A model generated the notes under the pieces. That model saw only the letters and a list, made by a program, of their open reading frames with translations. It did not search any database and had not been told where the DNA came from. From Selaginella tamariscina (taxonomy: Eukaryota; Streptophyta; Lycopodiopsida; Selaginellales; Selaginellaceae), in contig PUQB01000044.1 in NCBI GenBank assembly GCA_003024785.1, positions 855,413-919,412 of the forward strand: DNA of 64,000 nucleotides, in the 5' to 3' direction. Position numbers and translations under genes: made by a program. Each line of letters opens with the position of its first letter. Position 1 is the stretch's first letter. Of this stretch, positions 1 to 10,105 are shown piece by piece.

Positions 1-225
1 TGAGTTATATATATGGAGGTTACCATATATAAATATAATATGCACTAGTATATTATATATAAATATATTTATTATAAGTATTTATATCTTTAATGAAGTA
101 TATATATAATATGTTTTAAAGTGTATAATCTCATACATAACAACAAGTAGTGTGTGTGTGTGGTGTTCTTTGCACCTTGCGATACATGTACACATTATAG
201 CTCCATTGCACATGTGACAAAAATT

Positions 226-1150
226 GTGCCGCTCTGCACATAGTACACAAACGTAAATTTATGTACTATTTAACAAATTTTTTTGATCCACACTTAGTAC
301 ATAAACCTAAAACTAGTACTTAAATTTATGTACCTCAAAAATCTATGTACTAAACGTTAAAACCATTCTAATTCGCACTTGGACGTAAATTTATATAGTA
401 CTTAACACAAATTTATGTTCCCTCGTTATAATCTTAAACAACCTCTCCCATGAGTACATAAAATTTGCGAAGTACACAAAAATAATAGGTTGGAGATTAT
501 TTAGGTTTCATGGCACAAGGAGCTGGGCCTTAATGGTGTAGTGCAAGTGTAACAAATTCAGCCGTGGAAAATCCACCGGCACCCACACCTGTGGAAAATC
601 CACAGACGCCAAATCCTCCTGATCCCTGCCAAATCCACCGGTAAGCTTTTTCTTCTCCTTTCTAGTTTTTTAGTTGCATATGAGTGTAGGAAATAGAGGA
701 CAGCTCTGAGGTTGTTCGAGGTGCTGCAAAGGGCGGGGCAAAGGATAAAAATAAGGGGAAAAATTGGACTCTAGATGAATCATTGGCGCTAGCGCAGCTG
801 AAAGGATAAGATATCATCGACCAACAAGAGTCTACAAGTTGCGATTGAGGATTGGCATCTGATGCACGGTGGGAGGTGATTTCCGAGAAGCCTTTGAAAT
901 TTAAGTATAAAACTATGTGCAGATGAACAGGTTCTTAAAATTTGTTTATGTACTATGTGTGGACTAGACTCTATTTAGACATAAAATTTGTGCATCAAAA
1001 TTTATGTATATGTACCATGTGCGGATCAAAAAATACTTAAATGGTTTGGTAAACTTAAATTTTAAGTACTATGTGCGAATTAAAGTAGTACATAAATTTT
1101 AAGAATAGGTTTTAACGAATTTATGTTTGTGTACTGTATGCAAATCGGCC
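226..1150. repeat. Possible non-autonomous TIR element
   Basis: The left side (about 226-500) and the right side (about 930-1150) carry imperfect inverted copies of the same motif: GCACATAGTACACAAACGTA on the left, and on the right, read on the minus strand, GCATACAGTACACAAACATA. Variants of the pattern 'atgtacta' with 'cgcacatagtac' recur several times inside both arms. The 430 bases between the arms are less AT-rich and hold a gene-like fragment. The layout suggests a terminal- or subterminal-inverted-repeat DNA transposon carrying captured sequence. I could not define exact ends or a target-site duplication. Confidence 0.4.
700..905 (+). pseudogene. Trihelix/Myb-SANT-like fragment
   Basis: A short stretch translates to a basic lead (KGAKDKNKGKNW) followed by TLDESLALAQLK, then stops, then DARWEVISEKPLKFKY. 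An NW(T/S)xDExLxL pattern after a lysine/glycine-rich lead is typical of plant trihelix (GT factor/Myb-SANT-like) DNA-binding domains and of the Myb-like proteins carried by Harbinger transposons. At least two in-frame stops interrupt it, and no complete domain or start can be built. It lies inside the presumed TIR element, so it is either captured host sequence or a remnant of a transposon protein. The assignment rests on one motif only. Confidence 0.3.
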
Positions 1151-1428
1151 TATTGATATATTTAACATTTTCAATAGATCATGTTAAGTTCAAAAAATTT
1201 ATTAGCAAAAATTAAACCCACAACCTCTATGTTGTAAGCCATAAAACTAACCAAACTACCAATTTGTTAAACATAAATACAAATTGCCATGGACACCTCT
1301 TATCCAATTAAATCCTTAAGCAATAATTAACTGTATTTTCCTTCTTAATTGTGCTTAGCAGTATTAAAAGCTTGCTTATTAGGGCCTAAGCCAGCCCTAA
1401 TAAGCAATACACAAAAAAAGGTTTCTAT

Positions 1429-1605
1429 TCTTTAGTTATTTTTTATTTTTATTTCTTTTAGATTCTAAGAAGGAACTAAAGAAATAAGGAAATAAAAAAA
1501 AAGTAAAACAAGCACTTCTTTGTAGAAATTTCATTTTTAAGCATATTTATAATATAAATTTATTTACATATATACATATCTCTCTTGTATACATATATAA
1601 ATCTA

Positions 1606-1636
<31 letters not shown>

Positions 1637-2795
1637 TAATGTATATATCAAAATATGCATTTTAGAATATATTTATATTTATATGATATGATTGTATATT
1701 ATATGTATGGCATATAAATTACACCTTAATCATTTTGCAAGAACTAGTAGTTTGCAAATATATTTTGAAGTGAAAAGAATGCTTAAACATATGTGTTTAT
1801 ATTCATGTATTTATGTATAAAAGCTTATATATGTAAGATACAATGTACACATATATGTTGCACATGTGAATGTATATGTATATTGATGTATATATTTATG
1901 ATATGGTAACATATATATGGAGAGAAAGAGAAAAGTGTATATTAATTATTTATTTTAATATTATTGTTAAGTGTTTCTATTTTTGTTAGTGGACAAACTA
2001 AGGAGTTCCATGTAGAATTGAAGCTTATTCTACTTTAACTTATGGCAAATCTAAGGGCTCAAAAAGCTCTTGGACACTTCATGTTCTCTTTATAATAAAT
2101 ATATATAAATCAACATATACCAATGGATACAAGTTATTTTGAATTTTAAATTATTGAATATTCTTATTATATTTTGTGTATATGGTAATAATATATATAT
2201 TTAGTTATTCAATTTATAATTTCTCATCATTATGCATTTCTTGTTGAAGACTCTCTCTCTCATCTCTTTTAACATATATGTATACATAACTATATGTATA
2301 CAATGAGAGAGATGGAATGAGTTTGGGTATGTGTTTGTATATGTATTATTTACTTATTTATATACAATTGAATGCATATTGGAATGCCAAAATTTCATAT
2401 TTCAGATTTGGCCTCGCAAAACCATGATCAATCAAAAATCACATAGAAAACCAAGTGGCTAAACTTTGAATGAAACATAGTGGTTAGCTAAATCATATAA
2501 AAACCATAAGTGACTGAACTCTATATTGGCTAACCAAATCATATAACAAACCACATTATAAACCACTCAATAATTATTATTTAAACCGAATGAAAACCCA
2601 TTTGGCTTTCACATGGTTTAAAAACATATCACTTTAATATTTTGACAAAACCAACTTGTTTTTTCATATAGTTAGTCCGAAGTTTAGCCATTGATTTTTT
2701 ATATGGTCTTTTTAGTTAAAATCACATGTTATGACTTGCTGTGTTATTTAGCTCCCACACTAGGTGATTTGTTTTTTGATCAATAAGAATAGTAA
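1429..2795. repeat. Dispersed AT-rich repeat, copy 1
   Basis: About 1429-2120 and 2568-2795 match 13235-14112 in the same orientation. Landmarks are 'aaacaagcacttctttgtag', the 'gggctcaaaaagctcttgga' block, and the closing 'gttatttagctcccacacta' block. The 450 bases at about 2125-2560 are absent from the second direct copy but occur in inverted orientation at about 11665-12112. No open reading frame of note is present. This is a repeat family of unknown class. Confidence 0.6.
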
Positions 2796-2799
2796 TATC

Positions 2800-3345
2800 A
2801 AACATTGTTATTGACAAGAAAAGCATTCAAATCGATGATAAGAGAAAGTTAGTCTTTCCATCTTTTACTGAGTTTTGGACCCTCACCAAGAGGGGTATAG
2901 AATTTGATGATTGGTTTCAAGGCTTCTCCATGGAGGAGTGCCACCAGTTCGTACAATCCAAGGAGTCAATGCCTTGCGATGGCAAGGCAATATACACAAC
3001 CAACAGCTACATGTTACGTTTTCTGAATGTGGATAAGGAGTACCTTGGAAGGATCAACAACTGCGTCAACAAGTAAGGCAAATTTTGGGATAAGCACCAA
3101 CTCATTCAATTTGTGAATGCTTGTCTTTGGGATGAGATTCACCCACGAAAAGCTCCAGGAGAACTCGGGAATGCACAAGAATATTGTGGACAGTCTCTCC
3201 ATGGCCTTGGGAGGAAACTTGAAAGGAGTGATATGCACATCAACAATACTAAAGATGAAGTATCCACAATGGATAGTCCGTGTAAAGAGCCATGTAGAGA
3301 ACACCAAACATTAATCATGTTCCATAATGACTACCATGACGTGTG
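2800..3345 (+). pseudogene. Unknown protein remnant, left arm of inverted repeat
   Basis: Reading from about 2790, one frame is open through residues such as LVFPSFTEFWTLTKRGIEF and DDWFQGFSMEECHQFVQSK, then meets a TAA after RINNCVNK. It continues in the same frame as KFWDKHQLIQFVNACLWDE to a stop at 3346. Codon-like composition and higher GC than the surroundings suggest former coding sequence. I do not recognise the family. An inverted, more divergent copy of nearly the whole stretch lies at 3440-3798 and continues at 9955-10105 after the inserted retrotransposon. The two arms with their 130-base spacer could form a long hairpin when transcribed. Confidence 0.45.
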
Positions 3346-3434
3346 ACCTAAGGAGGAAGTCACGACTGAAGAGAACAGAACATCCAATGTAACAGACATT
3401 CAACGTACCAACGACAACTTAAAACAACTAGGGC

Positions 3435-3798
3435 ATGGAAAACACAAAACTTCAATCATTCTTTGCAGGGCTCTTCACACGGCCTATCATTGTGGATACT
3501 TCATCATTAGTATTGCTTTGTGCATATCACTCCTTTCAAGGCTGTGGAACAATCTTCTTATGTGTTCCTGGGTTCTCTCAAAGCTTTTTGTGGGTGAATC
3601 TCATCCTAAATACAAGCGTTCACAAGTTGAATGAGTTGGTGCTTACCCCAAAATTTGCCTTCACTATCCTAGATATCAACTTGTTGGCATAGTCGTTGTT
3701 CCTTCCAAGGTACTCCTCCTTGTCCACGCCCAGGAAACGTAATAGGTAGCTATTGGTTGTGTATATTGCCTTGCCATCGCAAGGCATTGACTCCTTGG
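3435..3798 (-). pseudogene. Inverted copy of the unknown remnant, proximal part
   Basis: This is the reverse complement of about 2930-3310 with roughly one difference every few bases plus indels; shared blocks include 'ccttgccatcgcaaggcatt'. The match stops at CTTGG (3794-3798), where element 1 begins, and resumes beyond that element's far end at about 9955. The arm therefore existed before the retrotransposon insertion. Confidence 0.55.
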
Positions 3799-4035
3799 TG
3801 TCACAACCCGATATAGGATACAGGATTCCGGATACAGGATATGGTTGCAGGATTTCCTACAGGATATTCCTACAGGATTCCGGATACAGGATATGGTTGC
3901 AGGATATTCCTATAGGATATGCCTAGAGGATAAGGGACATGTGGATCATCTTAGCCTCTGCATGCATGCAGTCACTTTGCATGCATGCAACCACTTTTAG
4001 CACTCATGCCTAGATTAGCTCTTGGAGTTGTGAGC

Positions 4036-4042
4036 ATAAAAG
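4036..4042 (+). promoter_or_regulatory. Element 1 TATA-like box
   Basis: ATAAAAG lies within the 5' LTR and is repeated in the 3' LTR. It sits 30 bases upstream of position 4066, exactly where the self-primer complement begins. This spacing supports 4066 as the transcription start, an inference from the usual TATA-to-start distance. Confidence 0.6.
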
Positions 4043-4065
4043 CTCCGACCTAATTGTTGTACAAT

Positions 4066-4078
4066 CAGTTACTATCAA
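4066..4078 (+). promoter_or_regulatory. Presumed transcript 5' end, self-primer
   Basis: CAGTTACTATCAA is the perfect reverse complement of TTGATAGTAACTG at 4365-4377. If transcription starts here, the 5' end of the RNA can fold back onto the primer-binding site, as in Tf1/sushi-type retrotransposons. Confidence 0.65.
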
Positions 4079-4364
4079 CACCAGTCTTACTACGATCAAT
4101 CTTCTTGTCTTGTCTTGTCTTGCTTCCTGTCTGCTCTCTGTCTTGTTCCCGGATCCTGTCCTGTTCCTGTCTTGTTCTGGATCCTATCCTGCGCTTTCCT
4201 GTCTTGCTCCCGGATCCTATCCTGTCCTGTCTTGCTCCTGGATCCTGTCCTGTGTCTTGCTCCTGAGTTCCTAGTTCCTGTCTGCTCTCGTCCTGTTCCT
4301 GAGTCAAGCCTTCTGTTCTTGGAATCCTGCTCTCTTCCTGGTTCCTGGATCGTGGCTTGACAGT

Positions 4365-4377
4365 TTGATAGTAACTG
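4365..4377 (+). promoter_or_regulatory. Element 1 primer-binding site, self-priming type
   Basis: TTGATAGTAACTG lies two bases after the 5' LTR. It pairs over 13 bases with the presumed RNA start at 4066-4078. The TGG expected of a tRNA-primed element is absent. Confidence 0.65.
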
Positions 4378-4455
4378 CTTCATAGCTCTCCGTTTTCCAG
4401 CTACTTTTTTTCTTGATTCTTTTCCTTCGTTTTCCTCCTTTTTCTTTCATAGATC

Positions 4456-5416
4456 ATGGCTGATTTTGAGCGCTTTCAACGCGAGCACCAAATGTTGCTT
4501 CATGAGCTGGCCACTTTGCGCCAAGTGGTCACCGATCTGCAAGGTTCCACCAATGCGGCACATGCAGCTGCTGATGCATCCTCCAAGGCTGCTGCGCAGG
4601 CTCTCTCAGGCATCGGTGGTTCCCTCTTCATCGAACTTTTCTTCGGAGGTTAGCATGCCAGAAAGTTCAGTGGCAATCGTGCCGATTTCCAAGGTTTCCT
4701 GAATCAGATCCGGCTCTTGATCCGCATGCAACCACGCGCTACTCGACTGATGCACAAAAGGTGGCTTTTGGCATCCTTACTAAGTGGATCTCCACGGGCT
4801 TGGGTTGCCCCTTGCTGGAGCGTGACGACCCATTGATGGAAGACTTTGAAGGTTTCGTGGCTGCCTTTGAAGCCTGCTTTGGAGATCCTGATAAGTACCG
4901 TTCTGCATGCACGAAGTTACGGAAGCTCACTCAAGGATCCCGACCAGCTTCCGTCTATGCATCCGAATTTCAGCAACTTTGCACGAACATTCCATGGGAC
5001 GAGACTGCATTGATCGAACACTTTGTTTTGGGTTGAGGGATGACGTGAAGGACCTTCTCCTTACGTTACCGGATGCCCAAACATTAGCGGAGATCATGCA
5101 ACAAGCTGTTCGTTGCGACAACCGTTTGTTCGAGCGTCGTCAGGAAAGATCCCGTCAGCAGTTCCTGCAAACCAATCCTGCAGCTGTGGTACATGTTCCT
5201 GCACCACCTTCTGGAGTAGTTCCTATGGAGGTTGAGAAATCCAAGCGTGGCTCTCTTTCCGCTGCTGAGAAGCAACGTCGCGCAGTGAGAACCTATGCTT
5301 GTATTGTGGTGAGCAGGACACAAGGTGGCAGATGTCCTATTAAAGCCAGGAAGTTCAAGACGCGTGAAGTTGAAGCTGAAGTTCAGTCGGAAAACTTCAA
5401 TGTCCACTTCGTCTAG
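4456..5416 (+). pseudogene. gag: Element 1 gag
   Basis: The start is ATG 4456 (MADFERFQREHQMLLHEL), shortly after the primer site. It opens with a heptad-like N-terminal helix, then an alanine-rich stretch. The conserved retrotransposon gag region follows in a second frame at about 4761-5036 (LMEDFEGFVAAFEACFGD, SVYASEFQQLC) and a third frame to about 5416 (TLAEIMQQAVRCDNRLFERR). A CCHC zinc knuckle is expected near 5300-5340; only scattered pieces are visible because of frame changes. Gag would form the virus-like particle and bind the element's RNA. At least three frameshifts make it non-functional as assembled. Confidence 0.8.
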
Positions 5417-5499
5417 GAGCCGCGAAGTTGGACGTAGGTGCAGGCTCCATTGGTGCTGCTCATACCATTCCATCACTTAAGTTTCCTGTACACATTCAT

Positions 5500-5812
5500 C
5501 TTAATAATCGAGAGCTCAAGGAGTTTGCCTGTTAGACACTGGTGCAAATGCATGCTTCATGGATGACACTTTTGCAACTCAACATGGCATTTCGGTGGTG
5601 AAGTTGAAGCGTGCAGTTCCTGTAGAGGTGGCCGATGGGCGTCTGATTGCTTCTGGCGCAGTTACCCATGCTACCGAACCTCTCTCCTGCAGTCATGGCA
5701 CATTCAACTGTTCAATTTCCTTCAACTTGATCAAGACTCGGTCGACTCCCATCATTTTGGGCATGCCATGGTTCGTTGTTGCAAATCCAGATCGACTGGA
5801 GGTCTAGGACGC
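5500..5812 (+). pseudogene. pro: Element 1 aspartic protease
   Basis: The active-site motif L-L-D-T-G-A lies at about 5527-5545. It is followed by a retropepsin-like stretch in one frame (FATQHGISVVKLKRAVPVEV, then the flap-distal I-I-L-G-M-P-W). The ILG triad typical of retropepsins is intact. A frameshift just before the D-T-G separates it from upstream sequence, and another near 5780 moves to the frame of the linker and RT. Its role is to cleave the Gag-Pol polyprotein. Confidence 0.8.
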
Positions 5813-6460
5813 TCACGTTTTCCTCTCCGACAGCTAGGATCAATCCTGTACCTTCCTGTGTGCAGGATACATCCTTAGTATCTGAGGCAGTACAAGCTAC
5901 AGGATTGACCGTGCCTGTTCCTGTACCAGTGTTGAAGACTCCTCCTCGACAGGATTCACCTCATGTCAGTTCCTCAGCACATCCAGGCTCTCTCCACTCC
6001 TGTAAGTTTGCGGTTCCTGTACAGGGTTCTTCCAATCCTGTATCAGTGTCGAAGGTTCCTCCTCAACAGGATCCACCTCCTGTTGATTCGTCAGCACATT
6101 CGCAGGCTTTCCCACTCCTGCGCAACCACGGACTCCTGTACAGGATTCTTCCAATCCTGTACACTCGTCAACATCCACACAGGTTTTTTCCAATCCTGCC
6201 TCTTTTGTTACTCTGCTTCTGTTCCACCCCCAAGATCCTTCCTCTTTTTCAGTCACAGCTCCCTCCTTCTCCTCTCCGAGTTCTTACCACTACCATGCAT
6301 GAACTCGCCACTGATCCTGCTCCTTTCCACCTTTTTGCCTTTCAAGTAACTCCTACGTCCTCTTCTACCTTTCCTGTATCTGACTCTCCTGTTTTTCAAT
6401 CTCCTTCTCCTACTCCTTCTCCTTCTCCTTCTTCTCCTCCTACATCCAAGTATCACGCCT
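5813..6460 (+). other. Element 1 protease-RT linker, Pro/Ser-rich
   Basis: About 640 bases, open in the frame of the 5776-6906 reading frame, encode proline, serine and valine with little conservation. The DNA is dominated by the recurring words 'cctgta', 'tacagg' and 'tcctgt'. I see no catalytic motif. Confidence 0.6.
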
Positions 6461-7690
6461 TTAAGGACGAGCACAAGGCTGCAGTTCTTCCTGTTCACAG
6501 GTCCTACGACTGTCCTATTGATCTTGCGGAAGGAAAGACTCCACCGTTCGGACCGATTTATGCATTGTCACCCACAGAGTTGGAGGTTCTTCGTCAGTAC
6601 ATCGAGGACAACTTGGCATCCGGCTTCATTCGTCACTCAAAGTCCCCTGCAGGAGCGCCTATCTTCTTTGTCAAGAAGAAGGATGGGAGTTTACGTTTGG
6701 TTGTGGACTACAGGGGTTTGAATCAAGTCACCATTCGGAATCGGTACCCGTTGCCATTGATCCCGGAACTTCTCGATCGGCTGCGAGGAGCAAAGGTGTT
6801 CACGAAGATCGACTTACGAGGGGCCTACAACCTTGTACGGATTCGTCCGGCGATGAGTGGAAGACTGCCTTTCGTACAAGGTATGGACACTTTGAGTACA
6901 CGGTGATGCCTTTCGGCCTTACCAATGCCCCAGCCGTGTTCCAACACATGGTGAACGACATCTTTCGTGACTTCTTGGACCAGTTTGTGGTGATCTACCT
7001 CGACGACATTTTGATTTTCTCCAAGGACCAGGCGGCACATGACAAGCATGTACGATTAGTTCTACAGCGGCTTCGCGAGCATGGCCTGTATGCGAAGTTG
7101 GAGAAGTGTTTTTTCGATAGGGATTCGTGGAGTTCTTGGGCTACATCGTCTCTCCTGCTGGCGTTTCCATGGACATGCACAAGGTGAAGACCATCGTGGA
7201 GTGGGAGAGGCCCAAGTCGTACGAGATGTACAATGTTTCCTTGGCTTTGCAAACTTCTACAGGCGGTTCATACAGGACTTCTCCAAGCGTGTACTTCCAC
7301 TCACGGAACTCACCAAGCGCACAGGGTTTTCTCTTGGTCCGACAAGGCGGAACATGCATTCACAACACTCAAGGACGCCTTCACGACAGCTCCGATTTTA
7401 GCACATCCTGACCCTTCTCGTCCTTTCTTCATTGAAGCAGATGCCTCGGATTTTGCAGTAGGATCCGTCCTATCAAGTTGGAGAAGACAAGTTGCTTCAT
7501 CCTGTAGCTTTTCACTCTCGTAAGTTCCTTTCGGCGGAGATCAATTACGAGATTCATGACAAGGAACTCAAGGCCATTGTGGATTCGTTCGAGGAGTGGC
7601 GGCATTTCCTGGAAGGTGCTGCGCATCCTGTACAAGTTCTTACGGATCACAAGAACCTGGAGTATTTCAAACGGCTCGAGTTCTCAGTCG
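6461..7690 (+). pseudogene. pol: Element 1 reverse transcriptase and RNase H
   Basis: RT motifs in order are [19 protein letters not shown] and [14 protein letters not shown] (frame of 5776-6906), then [20 protein letters not shown] and the catalytic Y-L-D-D at 6996-7007 (frame of 6903-7187). RNase H follows with the D-A-S-D motif (about 7440), [20 protein letters not shown] and the L-T-D-H-K-N motif (about 7640-7660). Together these domains copy the RNA into DNA. At least four frameshifts separate the blocks, near 6870, 7120-7240, 7470 and 7690. Sequence and the downstream chromodomain place it in the chromovirus branch of Ty3/gypsy. Confidence 0.88.
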
Positions 7691-9000
7691 GCGACAGGCT
7701 AGGTGGGCGGAGTTCCTATCACGTTTTGATTTCGTCATCGTCTACAGGCCCGGTTTTCGGAATGGCAAGGCGGACGCATTGTCTAGGCGCTCTTACCTTG
7801 CAAGCCCGGGCGATCCTGCATATGACTGTCAAAGGCAAGTGTTGTTGGGTCCTGATCGTTTCCGGCTTGCGGCACTACAGGTTCATCAGGCTCCAGCAAA
7901 TTCAACACTCCTACAGGACATCCGTTCGCAGTTGGCTACAGACGACTTGGCAAAGAATGTGTTCTCACACATTCATCCTGACATTGCAAGTTCCTCTTCC
8001 TCCAGTTCCCGTTCAGACTACAAGTTGTTCACCATACAGGATGGACTCCTGTACCGGGAAGGTCTCCTGTACGTTCCTGTTGGTATTTCCAGGACTCGTG
8101 TGGTACAGGATTGTCATGATACCCCGGCTACAGGACATTTTGGTGTGGCCAAGACAGTGGAGTTGGTGACTCGCAACTATTGGTGGCCTGGGTTGCGAGG
8201 TTTTGTGGAAAGGTTTGTACGGAGTTGTGACACTTGTAAGATGCCTCATCATGCACCCTTTCTTCTTCTCTCCTGTTCCTTCTGCTCCTTGGAGATCCAT
8301 TTCTATGGATTTCCTCACAGATCTTCCTTCTTCTCGTGGATTCGATGCAGTTCTTGTGGTGGTTGACCGTTTCACCAAGCAGGCTCATTTCCTACCCTGC
8401 AACAAGACAGCTACAGGTCAGACAACTGCTAGTTGGTGATCCGTGAGGTGTTCCGACATCATGGTCTTCCTGAGAGCATTGTTTCCGATCGAGGTCCACA
8501 ATTCATGTCCAAGTTTTGGCGAGAGCTTCTTCGGAGTCTACAGGTTAAAGCGGATCTTTCTTCAGGATATCACCGCAAACTGATGGGCAGTCCGAACGCA
8601 CAATTCAGACCTTGGAACAGTATCTTCGTTGCTTCATCAGTTACCAACAGGACAACTGGTTGGACCTTCTTCCAATGGCGGAGTTTGCCTACAACAACTC
8701 CATTCACGCATCTACAGGACAGACACCTTTCTTTGCTCTTACAGGCCACCATCCACGTTTTGACTTTGCTCCTCCGCTTCTCCTTCTTCCGCTCCTGCAG
8801 TACAGGATCGTCTTCAGCATCTTTGCAGGTACAGGATGATCTCCGGTTCATCTTCAACAGGCACAGGAACGATACAAGCATCATGCTGATGCTCACGTCA
8901 GCCGGCACCTGCATACAAGATTGGTGATCTTGTGGCTTCTTCGTCGACACATTCGCACCAACAGCCTTCTTCTAAGTTGGATTTTCAACGATTGGGCCCT
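7690..9000 (+). pseudogene. int: Element 1 integrase
   Basis: After a connection segment ([16 protein letters not shown], about 7740-7785), the HHCC zinc domain is visible at about 8110-8245 ([20 protein letters not shown] and C-D-T-C-K). The catalytic core carries Asp in [15 protein letters not shown] (about 8305), Asp in SDRGPQF (about 8478) and Glu in GQSERT (about 8586-8603). The D,D-E triad is thus present, though spread over three frames. The core ends with [18 protein letters not shown] (about 8680-8735). Integrase inserts the cDNA and leaves 5-bp duplications, as seen at the flanks. Confidence 0.85.
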
Positions 9001-9053
9001 TACAGGATCGTGGCGGAGGTAATCCTGTAGCTTTCCGACTCGAGTTACCATCG

Positions 9054-9360
9054 GTGAAACTTCATCCTGTGTTTCACACCTCCTTGTTGGAGCCGTATCA
9101 TCCTTCTTCTCTTCCCGGTCGTGCTTCTTCTCCTCCCCCTCCTGTGGTCATTGACATGAACCTGAGTACGAAGTTGCAGCCATCCTTGATTCTCGTCTTC
9201 ATCACCGCCAACTCCAATACTTGTGGATTGGAAAGGTTATTTGCCTACTATCGCACTTGGGAACCTGCATCCAACTTACTCCATGCTTCTTCCAAAGTTG
9301 CTGCCTTCCATCGGCATTATCCTGCTAAACCAGGTCCAAGACTCGTGGAACTCGTCTTTA
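9054..9360 (+). pseudogene. Element 1 integrase C-terminus and chromodomain
   Basis: The stretch starts with LHPVFHTSLLEPYHP, the usual end of a Ty3/gypsy integrase. It is followed by a chromodomain split over three frames at about 9160-9350 (EVAAILDSRL, then DWKGY, then WEPASNLL). The W-K-G-Y and T-W-E-P motifs are diagnostic of chromodomains, which direct chromovirus integration to marked chromatin. Two frameshifts break the domain. Confidence 0.8.
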
Positions 9361-9370
9361 GGGAGGAGGC
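9359..9370 (+). promoter_or_regulatory. Element 1 polypurine tract
   Basis: TAGGGAGGAGGC lies immediately upstream of the 3' LTR (9371). A purine run in this position primes plus-strand synthesis in LTR retrotransposons. Confidence 0.75.
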
Positions 9371-9949
9371 TGTCACGACCCATACAGGATACAGGATTCC
9401 GGATACATGATACGGGTTGCAGGATTTTCCTACAGGATATTCCTACAGGATTTCGGATACAGGATATGGTTGCAGGATATTCCTACAGGATATGCCACAG
9501 ATATGCCTAGAGGATAAGGGACATGTGGACTCATCTTAGCCTCTGCATGCATGCAGTCACTTTGCATGCATGCAACCACTTTTAGCACTCATGCCTAGAT
9601 TAGCTCTTGGAGTTGTGAGCATAAAAGCTCCGACCTAATTGTTGTACAATCAGTTACTATCAACACCAGTCTTACTACGATCAATCTTGTCTTGTCTTGT
9701 TCTTGTCCTGCTCCTGTCTTGTTCCCGGATCCTGTCATGTTCCTGTCTTGTTCCTGGATCCTGTCTTGCGCTTTCCTGTCTTGCTCCTGGATCCTATCCT
9801 GTTCCTGTCTTGCTCCTGGATCCTGTCCTGCGCATGGTCTTGCTCTTGAGTTCCTAAGTTCATGTCTTGTTCTTCGTCCTGCTCTTGAGTCAAGCCTTCT
9901 TGTTCTTGAAATCCTGCTCTCTTCCTGGTTCCTGGATCGTGGCTTGACA
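9371..9949 (+). repeat. Element 1 3' LTR
   Basis: The 579-bp LTR runs from TGTCACGACC to GGCTTGACA and matches the 5' LTR throughout with scattered differences. The TATA-like box and CAGTTACTATCAA recur at about 9626-9660. Confidence 0.93.
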
Positions 9950-9954
9950 CTTGG

Positions 9955-10105
9955 ACTATATGAATTGTTCCTCCTCTGTGAAGAAGCCCTGAAGCCAGTC
10001 ATCAAATTCTATCCCCTCTAACTCAGTGAAAGACGAAAAGATTAACTTTCTCTTGGTATTGATGCTTTCTTGTCAATAACAATGCTTGATATGATGCTCT
10101 CAATG
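9955..10105 (-). pseudogene. Inverted copy of the unknown remnant, distal part
   Basis: After the CTTGG duplication the sequence resumes as the reverse complement of about 2800-2930, for example 'cttgtcaataacaatg' near 10071. Homology ends near 10095. Together with 3435-3798 it forms the second arm, now split by element 1. Confidence 0.55.

Larger units (their letters stand above)
3799..4362 (+). repeat. Element 1 5' LTR
   Basis: The 564-bp LTR runs from TGTCACAACC to GGCTTGACA. The U3 part is built from repeated 'ggatacaggat' and 'ttgcaggat' units. The downstream part is CT-rich with many 'tcctg' and 'cttgtc' units. The inverted motif 'catgcatgcagtcactttgcatgcatgcaa' region lies at about 3961-3990. 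Confidence 0.93.
3799..9949 (+). mobile_element. Element 1: Ty3/gypsy chromovirus, complete but frameshifted
   Basis: This LTR retrotransposon has two similar LTRs (3799-4362 and 9371-9949), both beginning TGTCAC and ending TTGACA, flanked by the 5-bp target duplication CTTGG (3794-3798 and 9950-9954). Domain order is gag, protease, reverse transcriptase, RNase H, integrase and a C-terminal chromodomain. That is the chromovirus order of the Ty3/gypsy superfamily (Metaviridae). The LTRs differ by scattered substitutions and small indels, so it is not brand new. Every coding domain is broken by frameshifts, so it is non-autonomous as assembled. There is no TGG at the primer site; instead the site matches the start of its own transcript. 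Confidence 0.93.

Noticed and set aside
4054-4383. Several overlapping open frames of 60-95 residues in the CT-rich part of the LTR (and again at 9595-10021)
   Set aside because: They follow from the repeated 'cctgtcttgctcctgg' units, open on both strands, and have no coding character.
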